Below are positions 37,168 through 46,514 of a stretch of DNA of 64,000 nucleotides, one piece after another. Every line of letters begins with the position of its first letter. Position 1 is the first letter of the stretch. Where the stretch lies: assembly GCA_030018495.1 (NCBI GenBank), contig JASEFS010000012.1, positions 1 to 64,000 on the forward strand. The letters are read 5' to 3'. Origin of the DNA: Deltaproteobacteria bacterium. GTDB lineage: Bacteria > Desulfobacterota > Desulfobaccia > Desulfobaccales > 0-14-0-80-60-11. The notes below the pieces were generated by a model. That model made no database searches. It saw nothing but the letters and a program-made list of their open reading frames with translations, and was not told the origin of the DNA. Made by a program: the position numbers and the translations under genes.

Positions 37168-37905
37168 GATTAACTAGGCCGCCGAGATTAGCGGGCCTCC
37201 CCCGTAACAAGCCTGTACTTCTCTCTTGCCTGTGTTTCAAGTCGCTAAAGAGCGGTTGTATTGCTATGGAAGAAAAGCATTTCTTAAAAATCAATAAAAA
37301 TTATTTAAAAAAAAGAAATTAAAATATTAGAAGCTTGTTAAAAATCCGGGGTTTTACTGAAAAAACCGCTGATTTTTGACAAAATACCCCCCTTTTTATT
37401 CAAATAACTAGTTTTTTACTAAAAAACATTATTAAGTTATTGATTGCAATTTTCTTCCAAGCAAAAAACATTCCATTGAAGATGGAAATATTGTGGCAAG
37501 GTTGAAGTATTGAAAACCGCGGCGGGGTTTAGAGAAAGAAGCTGCCTCAATGGCAGGAGGAGAGGATAACCAGCCTGAGGAAGCGGCCTCATCAAGAAAG
37601 CAGCCAACATCAGGAATTTGCGGTGGGCCTCACCCGGAGGAAGGGGAAAAATATCCAACCGGATTCAGCAAACATTTCTCGAGGAGATTTCCCTTCATGG
37701 CAGACCGAAAAGATACTCGCGGGGCGGCGTCTCCTTCGGCGAACTCCAGATGTCAGGGGGGTTATCAAGCAAAACGGATCGGCTGGAAACCTGCTGCCGG
37801 TATTTCAGGAAGGAGGCCCGAGTTGTCAGGCTAATGCGGAATAGTAACAAAACATATTATATCAAAGAAATAAATAAAAAAATATTTCATCTTTCCTAAA
37901 ATGTA

Positions 37906-37934
37906 TGGTCAAAATGACCACAAAAAAATGGTCA
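37906..37934. promoter_or_regulatory. Possible operator: TGGTCA-AAA-TGACCA plus a third TGGTCA
   Basis: Perfect 6+6 inverted repeat; extra half-site 23 bp after the first. Confidence 0.35.
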
Positions 37935-38224
37935 TTCCTTTCATAGACATATCTTTCTCATTCCATAAGAATAGGCAGGAATTTTTGGGCGGTTATTAGC
38001 GAGAAGGTTTAGCCTGCTTAATAACCTCAAATTACATGAAGTAACTCGTGAGAAATATAATCTATTAATTATGAAATATAGCTTGCAAACGAGTTATGGT
38101 GATTTTGCCAGACCGACAGGCGCAATATACAAGAGAACTAATGAATATCACGTAGCTTGAGTCGCCTAAGAGTCTTTGCCAAATCATCCTTAAGGTTACT
38201 GCAGAGTAGCCTGAATATCACTCA

Positions 38225-38243
38225 ACATCCTCTTTGAGGATGT
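38225..38243 (+). promoter_or_regulatory. Leader hairpin upstream of paralog B
   Basis: ACATCCTC-TTT-GAGGATGT, perfect 8-bp stem. Confidence 0.5.
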
Positions 38244-38268
38244 AAATTCTATTAAATAAAGGAGAATT

Positions 38269-39780
38269 ATGAAGAGGTATCTTTTAACGACAGTGTGTTT
38301 TATTGTGGTTTGTCTGCTTGCTGTGAAGCCGGTTCCGGTCCAGGCGGCGGGCGAGTTCAAAACGGGCTGGTGGCTTAGGGTGAGTCGCGCCGACCTCCTG
38401 CCCAAGTTTGCCGCCGAAGGCAATACCCTGGTGTTGGCTGACCAGGCCATCTGGTACACCAACCCCGGCGACAACACCATCAAAAACTTTCTGGACACGG
38501 CCCAGGCCAACGGCATCAAAGTCATCATGGGCATAAGCGGCCCCTGGCAGGTGCCCACCGAGAATTTCATCAACTGCATCAAAACTCATAAAGATCACCC
38601 AGCCCTGTATGCCTGGTTTATAGGCGATGAACCGGACCTCATGAGTAACGCCGACCAGCTGCATCGATATTTTGCCACCGATCCCGGCTATTATCATCTG
38701 GCGAAGCAGAACGACCCGAATCATCCGGTGCTCATCAGCTTCAACCAGACCTATTCGGGGGATCGATGGGACTCGGGCTGGGATTGGCTCCGCAGTTGGT
38801 ATGACGTCACCGACCTTATCGGCATCCACGCCTATTCCAGTTATGTCGGCACCCCCGAATTCGGGACCGGCGAGGCCAAATACTTTTATGATGAATGGCG
38901 ACAGTTGATGGAGGATACCGAAACCTATGGCAAACCCGGATGCATTGCCACCTGCCAGGGGTTTGGTGATAACTGGGGGGGTGGCACCTTCAGAACCCCG
39001 ACGCTGAGGGAGTTGGAATATGCCGTGTTCAGCGCCGTGGTTAACGGGGTGGACAAGGTGCTCTTCTGGCTTTATGACGGAATCGGCGAGAATGATCCGG
39101 TTAATGTCGCCAACGTCAATCGCATGATAACCGAAATGCAGAGCATCGGTGCGGAAATGAATGCCGGGGAGACCTTCAGCCCCGAGATTCAAGTGAGTGA
39201 GTCGGCTGAGAGGTTGGCCTACCGCTACGGCGCCAAGGGGGAGAGCCACGTCATTTTGGCGGTGAACATCGCGGACCGCGAGGCCGGCGGCAGCCCCATC
39301 ACGGCCCAGTTTACCTTACCGCCGGGCGTGAGCGTGGACCGCGTCGAAGTGCTGCATGAGAATCGCACCATTTCCGTGAACAACGGCACTTTCACGGACG
39401 ATTTCGAGCCCTATGGAGTGCATATTTACCGCTTCTCGGCTGACCCCATAAGTGCCCCGGCTCCGGCCCCCGCGCCTGCACCTGCTCCTACTACCGAAGA
39501 ACCCGCTCCTGCTCCGACTGAACCTGCCCCTGCGACGAAAGAACCCGCTCCCGCTCCTGTTACCGAAACCGCACCTGCACCCTCAGAACCAGATGTCGCT
39601 GTTTCTACGGATTGGTCATCGCCATTCTCAAAATTGCTGGGCTTGGTGGGCCTGCGAAATGGGAAAACTGCAAAGGCTACCGGCACCGCCGGCAAGAAGA
39701 AGACCGCCAAGCCGGCCAAAGCCAAGGCCCAGCGTGATCCCGGCATTTTGGCCAGACTTCTGGATTTCATCAGGAGCTGA
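38269..39780 (+). CDS. Secreted TIM-barrel glycoside-hydrolase-like protein, paralog B
   Basis: Signal peptide; EFKTGWWLRVSRADLLPKFAAEGNTLVLADQAIWYTNPGDNTIKNFL, LYAWFIGDEPD; Pro/Ala linker; Lys-rich tail. Confidence 0.75.
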   Translation: MKRYLLTTVCFIVVCLLAVKPVPVQAAGEFKTGWWLRVSRADLLPKFAAEGNTLVLADQAIWYTNPGDNTIKNFLDTAQANGIKVIMGISGPWQVPTENFINCIKTHKDHPALYAWFIGDEPDLMSNADQLHRYFATDPGYYHLAKQNDPNHPVLISFNQTYSGDRWDSGWDWLRSWYDVTDLIGIHAYSSYVGTPEFGTGEAKYFYDEWRQLMEDTETYGKPGCIATCQGFGDNWGGGTFRTPTLRELEYAVFSAVVNGVDKVLFWLYDGIGENDPVNVANVNRMITEMQSIGAEMNAGETFSPEIQVSESAERLAYRYGAKGESHVILAVNIADREAGGSPITAQFTLPPGVSVDRVEVLHENRTISVNNGTFTDDFEPYGVHIYRFSADPISAPAPAPAPAPAPTTEEPAPAPTEPAPATKEPAPAPVTETAPAPSEPDVAVSTDWSSPFSKLLGLVGLRNGKTAKATGTAGKKKTAKPAKAKAQRDPGILARLLDFIRS

Positions 39781-40244
39781 GATCCTTAATGCCCTTTGGG
39801 TATGAATGGCTGCTTGACGGGTTGACCAGCTAGGTCCAAACCAAAAAACCTTTAAAAAATTGGGGCAGCGCGGAGGTCAGCAGCAGGGGATTATATCTCC
39901 ATCTGGCCTTCCAGGGAAGCCATCTACCTGTGGCCGAGAAGAAGCCGCCAGAGCCGCGCAGCTTGAGGTGCGGCAAAACCGGAGACTCTCAGCCACGCTG
40001 CCCCAAGTTCTGGATTTTTCTAACCCAAATCAGGAGGCACCCCGTCTCTTCTGAACCACAATTCTGAAAATCTTCCATAATCTCTCTTGCCTTTAGACAT
40101 TCCGTACCCTGTTTTTTAAATCGCTCCGAGTATTTCCCTCTATTGTCTCAAAGTAGTTACCTTTGTGAAAAAAGGGCAAAAAGACGGATTGATTTTCAAC
40201 GGAACAAAGGAGTAATGTGCCGCTATGGGGAGCTTTGGTGAAGA

Positions 40245-40973
40245 ATGAACCGGGGTGGGAAGACCGGAGATAATGGCATATTGATGGCTAAAATTCTACA
40301 CAATGAGCCTGAAAAATCCTGCGACATTGTTTTGGCGGAGGACCATATCAGTGTGAGGGAAGGGATCAAGAGGATAATCGAGGAGGATTCGTCTTTACGG
40401 GTAATAGCGGAGGCTGGGGATGGTTGGGAACTTATGGAGGTTTTTTATTTTTATCAACCCCATTTAGTCATCATGGATGTTACCATGCCCAACCTGTCGG
40501 GGATTGAGGCCACCAGGAGGATCAAGCAAAATTATCCGAAAACCAAGGTGCTGATCCTAACCCTGCATCAAGACAAAGATATTATGAAGTATGCGTTTAA
40601 AGCCGGTGCGGACGGCTATCTGGTAAAAGAGGATGCCAAGGAAGAGCTCCTGCCGGCTATCCGCTCCGTCATGCACACGGGCCGTCCCTACATTTGTACC
40701 CGCATGATCGCCCATTTTGGGGAGTATTATCTCAGGAATCTTAATAGAGGCCTGCTGAAGCCAAAGGTTCCGCCGCCGGCAGAGCTGACCGCTCGGGAAT
40801 TTGAGATCCTGAAACTCATTGCTGAAGGCAAATCAAGCAAAGAGATCGGGTACTTATTATGCCTGAGCTCCCGCACCATCCATCATCACCGGTCAAATAT
40901 CAGGCGAAAACTGAACCTCCACAAAAATTCCGATCTCATCAAATACGCCTTACAAAGAGGGTTTGCCAAATAG
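40245..40973 (+). CDS. NarL/LuxR-family response regulator
   Basis: DIVLAEDHISVREGIKRIIEEDSSLRVIAEAGDGW; LTAREFEILKLIAEGKSSKEIGYLLCLSSRTIHHHRSNIRRKLNL. Confidence 0.94.
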   Translation: MNRGGKTGDNGILMAKILHNEPEKSCDIVLAEDHISVREGIKRIIEEDSSLRVIAEAGDGWELMEVFYFYQPHLVIMDVTMPNLSGIEATRRIKQNYPKTKVLILTLHQDKDIMKYAFKAGADGYLVKEDAKEELLPAIRSVMHTGRPYICTRMIAHFGEYYLRNLNRGLLKPKVPPPAELTAREFEILKLIAEGKSSKEIGYLLCLSSRTIHHHRSNIRRKLNLHKNSDLIKYALQRGFAK

Positions 40974-41170
40974 GCATCCCCGGGCGGTCCGCGACCAAAC
41001 CAATCTAGGCACTTTCCTCTATTTTTCCCATGAGTTGATTCCTCCATTCCGAGTTAGTAACAATGCTCTTTTGATAAAGACATATAATAGACAATTATCT
41101 TCACCAAAAAGGGTATTTCGATTCATTGAAGTTAGCATTATTTAGCAATATTCTACTATCGAAAGTACGT

Positions 41171-41206
41171 GGTTACACAAATGTAACAAAAGTTGCAAAT
41201 GTAACC
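41171..41206 (+). promoter_or_regulatory. Leader with two mutually exclusive hairpins
   Basis: GTTACA-CAAA-TGTAAC (41172-41187) versus GGTTACA (41171-41177) pairing TGTAACC (41200-41206). Confidence 0.55.
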
Positions 41207-41211
41207 AAGGG

Positions 41212-41224
41212 GGCGGTAGCATGC
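41212..41224 (+). promoter_or_regulatory. ops-like element (RfaH/NusG-paralog recruitment) overlapping the start codon
   Basis: GGCGGTAGCATGC resembles the ops core GGCGGTAGnnTG. Confidence 0.65.
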
Positions 41225-41733
41225 CATCAGACAGGGCAGCGTGGTACGTGATCCATACTTGCGGGAAACATGAAACCAAAGTGGAAATGAATCTACAAAA
41301 AAAGGGATTGGAAATTTTTTTACCTCGCATGGCGGTTTTCAGCCGCCGGCGTGATCGGAAGCGTCTTTTACAGGTTCCTTTATTCCCGGGTTATGTTTTT
41401 GCGCATGTGCACATGTCTTATGAGACTTATTCTCATATTATTAAGTCCCCGGGAGTTGTGCGGCTCTTGGGTTTGAACGGTGAATTTTACCCGGTTTCGC
41501 AAGACACGATCGAATCCATCCGCATCATGCTGGCGAGCCGGCGGTTCTGTTACCCTTGGGAAAATTTAAAGCAGGGACAATGTGTCCGCATCGTGGAAGG
41601 GCCCTTAGCAGGGGCGGTAGGAAGGATCGAGCGGATTAACGGCAAAAAACGCCGCCTGGTGGTGACAGTGGAATTGCTGTCAAGATCAGTGGCAGTCGAT
41701 TTAGAAAATGAGGCGGTGGAGCGGTACTGCTAA
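41221..41733 (+). CDS. NusG-family specialised antiterminator (RfaH/UpxY/LoaP-like)
   Basis: AAWYVIHTCGKHETKVEMNLQKKGLEIFLPRM, VPLFPGYVFAHV, VRIVEGPLAGAVGRIERINGKKRRLVVTVELLSRSVAVDLE. Confidence 0.92.
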   Translation: MPSDRAAWYVIHTCGKHETKVEMNLQKKGLEIFLPRMAVFSRRRDRKRLLQVPLFPGYVFAHVHMSYETYSHIIKSPGVVRLLGLNGEFYPVSQDTIESIRIMLASRRFCYPWENLKQGQCVRIVEGPLAGAVGRIERINGKKRRLVVTVELLSRSVAVDLENEAVERYC

Positions 41734-41769
41734 ATATTAACAAAAGAACATTAAATAAAAGGGGGGGAT

Positions 41770-42786
41770 GTGATGCTATTATTTTCAACTTTTCTTTTGG
41801 CAATCTGCTTGCTTTTCGGGTGCGCCGGCACACCCAAACAAAGCGACCTATCCTCCCAACCACACCCAAAGTCCTCCCATCCACAAAAACGGCTCCTGCA
41901 ACAGGCCTTTTTAAACCAAGGGATGTCGTGCCCTACAGATCCGGGTAATTACAAGGTGGGGCCCGAGGATCTTTTGGAAGTGAACATTTATGGCCAAAAG
42001 GAATTGAATCGGGTGGTGCGGGTGGATCGGGACGGAAAGATAAAGCTGCCGCTGGTCGGAGAGGCCGACGTCCAAGGCCTGAGCACTATGGAAGTAGAGA
42101 GGAAGTTGGAGAGCCTTTACGGACAAAACTACTTGCATAGTCCCCAGGTCACCGTGTTCGTCAAAGAATACCGCCACCAAAGGGTCTCGGTGGTGGGGGC
42201 GGTCAATAAACCCGGCATTTTCCCCATGATCGGGCCGCGGACCATTTTCGAGATGCTGTCTGAGGCCGGCGGTCTGAATGAAGACGCCGGTGATGTGGTA
42301 CATGTCATCAGGAAAAGCGGCGGAGGTTTCAAGGGTGGCCAAGCTGCCGGTTCTCCTCAAACTCTGGTCATCAACATGCGCAGTGCACTGAACCAAAGCC
42401 CGGCCGAATTATGCAGCCTGTCCGTCCAGGATGGCGACGTAATCAACGTGCCTTACGCCGGGTTCGCTTACGTCACCGGAGAAGTGCAAAAGCCGGGGAA
42501 AGTTGCGGTAAAGCAGGGCCTTACAGTCTCTCAAGCCGTAGCTGTGGCCGGTGCCTTTACTCCTGTCGCCTCAAAGCAAATTCAAGTCTTGCGATTCGAT
42601 GAGCAGGGTGAACGCCAGATTATTCCTGTTGATTGGGGCACCGTGTCGCAAGGCAAGGGAAACGACCTCCTCCTGAAAGAAGATGACGTCGTGGTGGTGC
42701 CTTCGAGTACCGGGAAGAAAGTTTGGCAGGGAATCAGCAATATATTCCGTGGCGCATTTTCCGTCGGATATATGGCGGCCCCTTAA
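41770..42786 (+). CDS. Polysaccharide export (Wza-type) lipoprotein
   Basis: Lipobox LLFGCAG; YKVGPEDLLEVNIYGQKELNRVVRVDRDGKIKLPLVGEADVQGLS; VSVVGAVNKPGIFPM. Confidence 0.92.
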   Translation: MMLLFSTFLLAICLLFGCAGTPKQSDLSSQPHPKSSHPQKRLLQQAFLNQGMSCPTDPGNYKVGPEDLLEVNIYGQKELNRVVRVDRDGKIKLPLVGEADVQGLSTMEVERKLESLYGQNYLHSPQVTVFVKEYRHQRVSVVGAVNKPGIFPMIGPRTIFEMLSEAGGLNEDAGDVVHVIRKSGGGFKGGQAAGSPQTLVINMRSALNQSPAELCSLSVQDGDVINVPYAGFAYVTGEVQKPGKVAVKQGLTVSQAVAVAGAFTPVASKQIQVLRFDEQGERQIIPVDWGTVSQGKGNDLLLKEDDVVVVPSSTGKKVWQGISNIFRGAFSVGYMAAP

Positions 42787-42799
42787 AGGAGAACTCGTG

Positions 42800-45076
42800 A
42801 TGTCGGAAAAAATGGATTGCCCTTTTGCCCTCACTCATGCTCAGGGATCCGGCTTGCCCTATCAAGGGCCGATGCTGTATCACCCCTTCTTTCACGACGC
42901 CAAGCAAGCCAGAAGGTTTAATTTCTGGAAATATTACGAGGTGCTCAAAAGGCGGAAACGCTGGATCTTGGGATTTATCCTAATCGTAGTGCCGCTTTGG
43001 ACCCTGGTGACTTTTTTAAGAACCCCCATTTTCAGGGCCACTACCATGGTCCAGATTACCAGTGATAACCCGGCCAGTATCGTGACCTCTAAGGAAAACC
43101 CGAGTCCTCCGATCAACCGGGAAGAACGTCAAGAATTCGCCCAGACCCAATTCAAGATTTTGCAGAGTCGGTCTGTGGCGGAGCGGATCATTGAAAAGCT
43201 CAATTTAAAAAATCATCCGGAATTTCGAAAAGGACTCCGGGAAGGAATGGATGCCGATGCCTCCATGAAGCTCATGGTTGACCGGTTTCTGAAAAAGCTG
43301 GACGTCAGCCCGGAGAAGAATTCATTTTTGGTGCGTGTCTCTTTTGAATCTGAAGATCCCATTCTGGCCCAAAATGTAACCAACGCCCTGGTTCAGGAAT
43401 ATACGCAATTCGGGATGGAGTCCCGTTCCCATGCCTTTGGTGCGGTCCAGAAATGGCTGGATTATCAATTGCAGGTTTTGCGGGCCAAGGTGGAGTCCTC
43501 GGAAAGACAGCTATATTCCTTCGCTGAAAAATCCAATGTAATAAACCCGGAAAATAAAGATAACGTGGTCCTGCAGAAATATACCGACCTGAGCAATCTG
43601 CTCACCAAAGCCGAATCGGAAAGGGTCGCCAAAGAATCTCAATATAAGCAGATCAAGGAAGGCGGCTTGGACTCCAGCATCATCCTGAACAATCCCCTTA
43701 CCATGAAATTGCGGGAAGAGTTAGTCATTCAAGAGGCCAAAGTGGCCAGCCTTGGCAGGGTTTACAAGTCCGGACACCCTGAAATGCAAACTGAGCAGGC
43801 CAAAGCGGGGCAGTTGCGGGCCCGCTTGAATGCGGAAATCAAAAGGCTGGCCAGTTCCATAAAGGCAGATTACGAGTCGGCCAAGCGCACTGAGGAGATG
43901 CTGCAACAGAATCTCAACGAACAAAAGGAACGCGTGGCCAAACTGCAAAGACAGACAGTGGATTATAAGATACTCAAGCGCGACGTGGATGCCAATGATG
44001 CCCTGTATAAAGGCCTTTTGGCCCGCATGAAAGAGGCCAGCATCGCCAGCACGATGATCCCCACCAACGTTCAGGTCATTGATGAAGCTGAACGTCCTCT
44101 CACTCCGGTCCGGCCCAACAAAGCCCTTAATCTGGTCTTTGCCTCGCTGTTGGGCATTTTTGGCGGCATCGGCTTGGCATTTCTGGTGGAGCGCCTGGAT
44201 GACTCCATAAAAAGCGCCGAGGAGCTGGAAGAAATGAGCAAATTGCCGGTATTGAGCCTGGTGCCGGCCTTGGAGAGCTCTAATAATAACAATTTGCACT
44301 CGCTGCCGGAGCCGCAGATTCCGAGCTTGAATTATCTGCAGAACTACGGCTCGGAAATGTCGGAGTCCATCAGGCAATTGAAGACCATCATCCTGCTTTC
44401 CGATTTGGAGAATCCTCCCAAGGTTCTGCTGATCACCAGCCCGAATCCCGGAGAGGGGAAGACCACGGTGGCCGTAAACTTGGCCTGCTCCTTGGCCGTG
44501 CAGGGACGTAAGGTTCTGCTGATTGACGCGGATCTGCGCCGGCCGCAATTGCATAAGGTCTTCCAAAAGCCGGTGTCCCCCGGATTGAGCGACTTCCTTC
44601 ATGAAATTTGTTCCCCGAGCCAGATCATTCATGCCACCGAACTGCCTTCCCTTTTTGTTATTCCGGCCGGCCGGCGCTCCAGCGTCCCGGCTGAAATCAT
44701 AGGGTCTCAGGATATGGCGATATACATAAAGAAAATAGGCGAACACTTTGATCACGTCATTTTGGACTCCCCTCCCATTTTGGGATGCACCGAAGGTCTC
44801 ATGCTGTCAGCCTCTGCCGACGGGGTGATTTTGGTGGTGAGACATTTAAGCACTTCCGTTGAGGCTGGCCGCCTGGCTCAGCAATTTCTCCAAAAAGTCA
44901 AAGCTCCTCTAATCGGCTCAGTAATCAATTACGCGAATTATAAGGACTTTGGCTATCATTATTACTATAAGTATTACGGTGAAAAATTTTCCCACCATGG
45001 AGATAAACCTTTCCATCATCCAAATAACGATGAAAAAGTTCACACTTATGAATGTAAAGATATAAGCGATAATTAA
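42800..45076 (+). CDS. Chain-length determinant / BY-kinase (Wzc-type)
   Basis: LLITSPNPGEGKTTVAVNLACSLAVQGRKVLLIDADLRRPQLHKVF; VILDSPPILG; Tyr-rich tail YHYYYKYYGEKF. Confidence 0.95.
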   Translation: MSEKMDCPFALTHAQGSGLPYQGPMLYHPFFHDAKQARRFNFWKYYEVLKRRKRWILGFILIVVPLWTLVTFLRTPIFRATTMVQITSDNPASIVTSKENPSPPINREERQEFAQTQFKILQSRSVAERIIEKLNLKNHPEFRKGLREGMDADASMKLMVDRFLKKLDVSPEKNSFLVRVSFESEDPILAQNVTNALVQEYTQFGMESRSHAFGAVQKWLDYQLQVLRAKVESSERQLYSFAEKSNVINPENKDNVVLQKYTDLSNLLTKAESERVAKESQYKQIKEGGLDSSIILNNPLTMKLREELVIQEAKVASLGRVYKSGHPEMQTEQAKAGQLRARLNAEIKRLASSIKADYESAKRTEEMLQQNLNEQKERVAKLQRQTVDYKILKRDVDANDALYKGLLARMKEASIASTMIPTNVQVIDEAERPLTPVRPNKALNLVFASLLGIFGGIGLAFLVERLDDSIKSAEELEEMSKLPVLSLVPALESSNNNNLHSLPEPQIPSLNYLQNYGSEMSESIRQLKTIILLSDLENPPKVLLITSPNPGEGKTTVAVNLACSLAVQGRKVLLIDADLRRPQLHKVFQKPVSPGLSDFLHEICSPSQIIHATELPSLFVIPAGRRSSVPAEIIGSQDMAIYIKKIGEHFDHVILDSPPILGCTEGLMLSASADGVILVVRHLSTSVEAGRLAQQFLQKVKAPLIGSVINYANYKDFGYHYYYKYYGEKFSHHGDKPFHHPNNDEKVHTYECKDISDN

Positions 45077-45090
45077 ATTTCTGTGGAAGA

Positions 45091-46479
45091 GTGACTATGG
45101 CAACAAGACTTTTTGACATTGCTTTTTCCCTTATAGGGCTGGTCTTTCTGTTGCTGATGTATCCTATTGTGGCTTTATTGATCAAATTGGACTCGCGCGG
45201 TCCGGTATTTTTCAAATGTGCGCGGGTAGGGAAAGACGGCAAAATTTTTCATATGTATAAATTCCGCACCATGTATGAGAGCGATGTTAAAGGGCAGTCG
45301 GTCAGCCCCCAGGGAGATCCCCGGGTGACGCGGATAGGAAGGATACTGAGACGTCTTAAACTTAATGAGTTCCCTCAATTTTTAAACATCTTGCGGGGGG
45401 AGATGACCCTGGTGGGGCCCCGCCCTGAAGCTCCTGATCTGGCTGCGGACTATCCCCTTGAAGCCCGCCGGATCTTCACGATCAAGCCGGGATTGGTCGG
45501 CCCGAATCAAATTTTGGGAAGAAACGAAGAGGAGTTCTATCCGCGTGGCGTGGACCCCAAAGAATATTATTTGACCGAAATCCTGCCGGGCAAAATCCCG
45601 TTGGATCTGCAATACATCGATGAGAAGTCCTTCTTAACCGACCTGAAATATCTTTTCCTCGGCATCTGGGTGACTGTTACCGGCATGGTGCGCCTGCAGC
45701 ATCTGTGGGCCAACAAGCAGCGAATTCTTCTGCTGGCGGCGGATAGCGCCTTCTGCCTGATATCCTTTATGCTGGCGTACTTCATCCGTTATGAAACATT
45801 AACCCCGGCTTTCATCACTCAGGCGCATCTCCAAATTCTGCCCTTTACCGCCTTGACTCACATTTCCTTTTTGTTTCTTTTAGGCTGTTACAGCGGTGTT
45901 TTAAATTATTTCGGCATAAACGATATTAAAATTATTTTTAAAGCTCTTGTTTTAGGGACTTTAACGTTGTTGCTTATATCGCTTAATTTTAAATTTAATA
46001 AGATGAGCGGGAGCAGCATATTTATAATCAACTTTTTATTTCTCTCTGTATTTCTCGTGGGCTATCGCATTTTTATAGCAACATTGGGCCATATTTTAAG
46101 AAAGAATAACGGCCAGGAACTGAAGCGGGCCTTAATAATCGGGGCAGGAGAAGAGGGGCTTCTTTGCCTCCATTATTTGCAAAAAAATCAGGAAATCAAT
46201 TATCAAATTATGGGCTTCATCGATGAAGATCCCCTACTGCAATATAAAAAAATTAACGGTATCAAAGTAATAGGCGGTTTGGCTGATCTGGAAATCGTGC
46301 TGCCGCTTTACAAAATCGATGAAGTATTTATCGCCGACTCAATTAAGCAGCCTGAAGAGGGCATAAAAGTACAAAAAGTTTGTCGCAAACATTTTGTCGC
46401 GCTCACGAGCTTTGTTCCCAACATGGTGGTCACACCCCCGATCGTTTACCCTCAAAAACCGGCACCCTCCATTTATTGA
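45091..46479 (+). CDS. Phosphoglycosyl transferase domain followed by TM and Rossmann-like domain (permuted order)
   Basis: RLFDIAFSLIGLVFLLLMYP, DSRGPVFFKCARVGKDGKIFHMYKFRTM, LNILRGEMTLVGPRPE; then four TM segments and KRALIIGAGEEGLLCLHYLQKNQEINYQIMGFIDED. Confidence 0.9.
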   Translation: MTMATRLFDIAFSLIGLVFLLLMYPIVALLIKLDSRGPVFFKCARVGKDGKIFHMYKFRTMYESDVKGQSVSPQGDPRVTRIGRILRRLKLNEFPQFLNILRGEMTLVGPRPEAPDLAADYPLEARRIFTIKPGLVGPNQILGRNEEEFYPRGVDPKEYYLTEILPGKIPLDLQYIDEKSFLTDLKYLFLGIWVTVTGMVRLQHLWANKQRILLLAADSAFCLISFMLAYFIRYETLTPAFITQAHLQILPFTALTHISFLFLLGCYSGVLNYFGINDIKIIFKALVLGTLTLLLISLNFKFNKMSGSSIFIINFLFLSVFLVGYRIFIATLGHILRKNNGQELKRALIIGAGEEGLLCLHYLQKNQEINYQIMGFIDEDPLLQYKKINGIKVIGGLADLEIVLPLYKIDEVFIADSIKQPEEGIKVQKVCRKHFVALTSFVPNMVVTPPIVYPQKPAPSIY

Positions 46480-46514
46480 TCCGAGAAAGACGGGGCAAAC
46501 CAAGGAGGCTCATA

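Noticed and set aside
37550-37899. Overlapping 73-94-aa ORFs between the glycosidase-like paralogs
   Set aside because: Three frames open in the same stretch, none with domain-like sequence or RBS.
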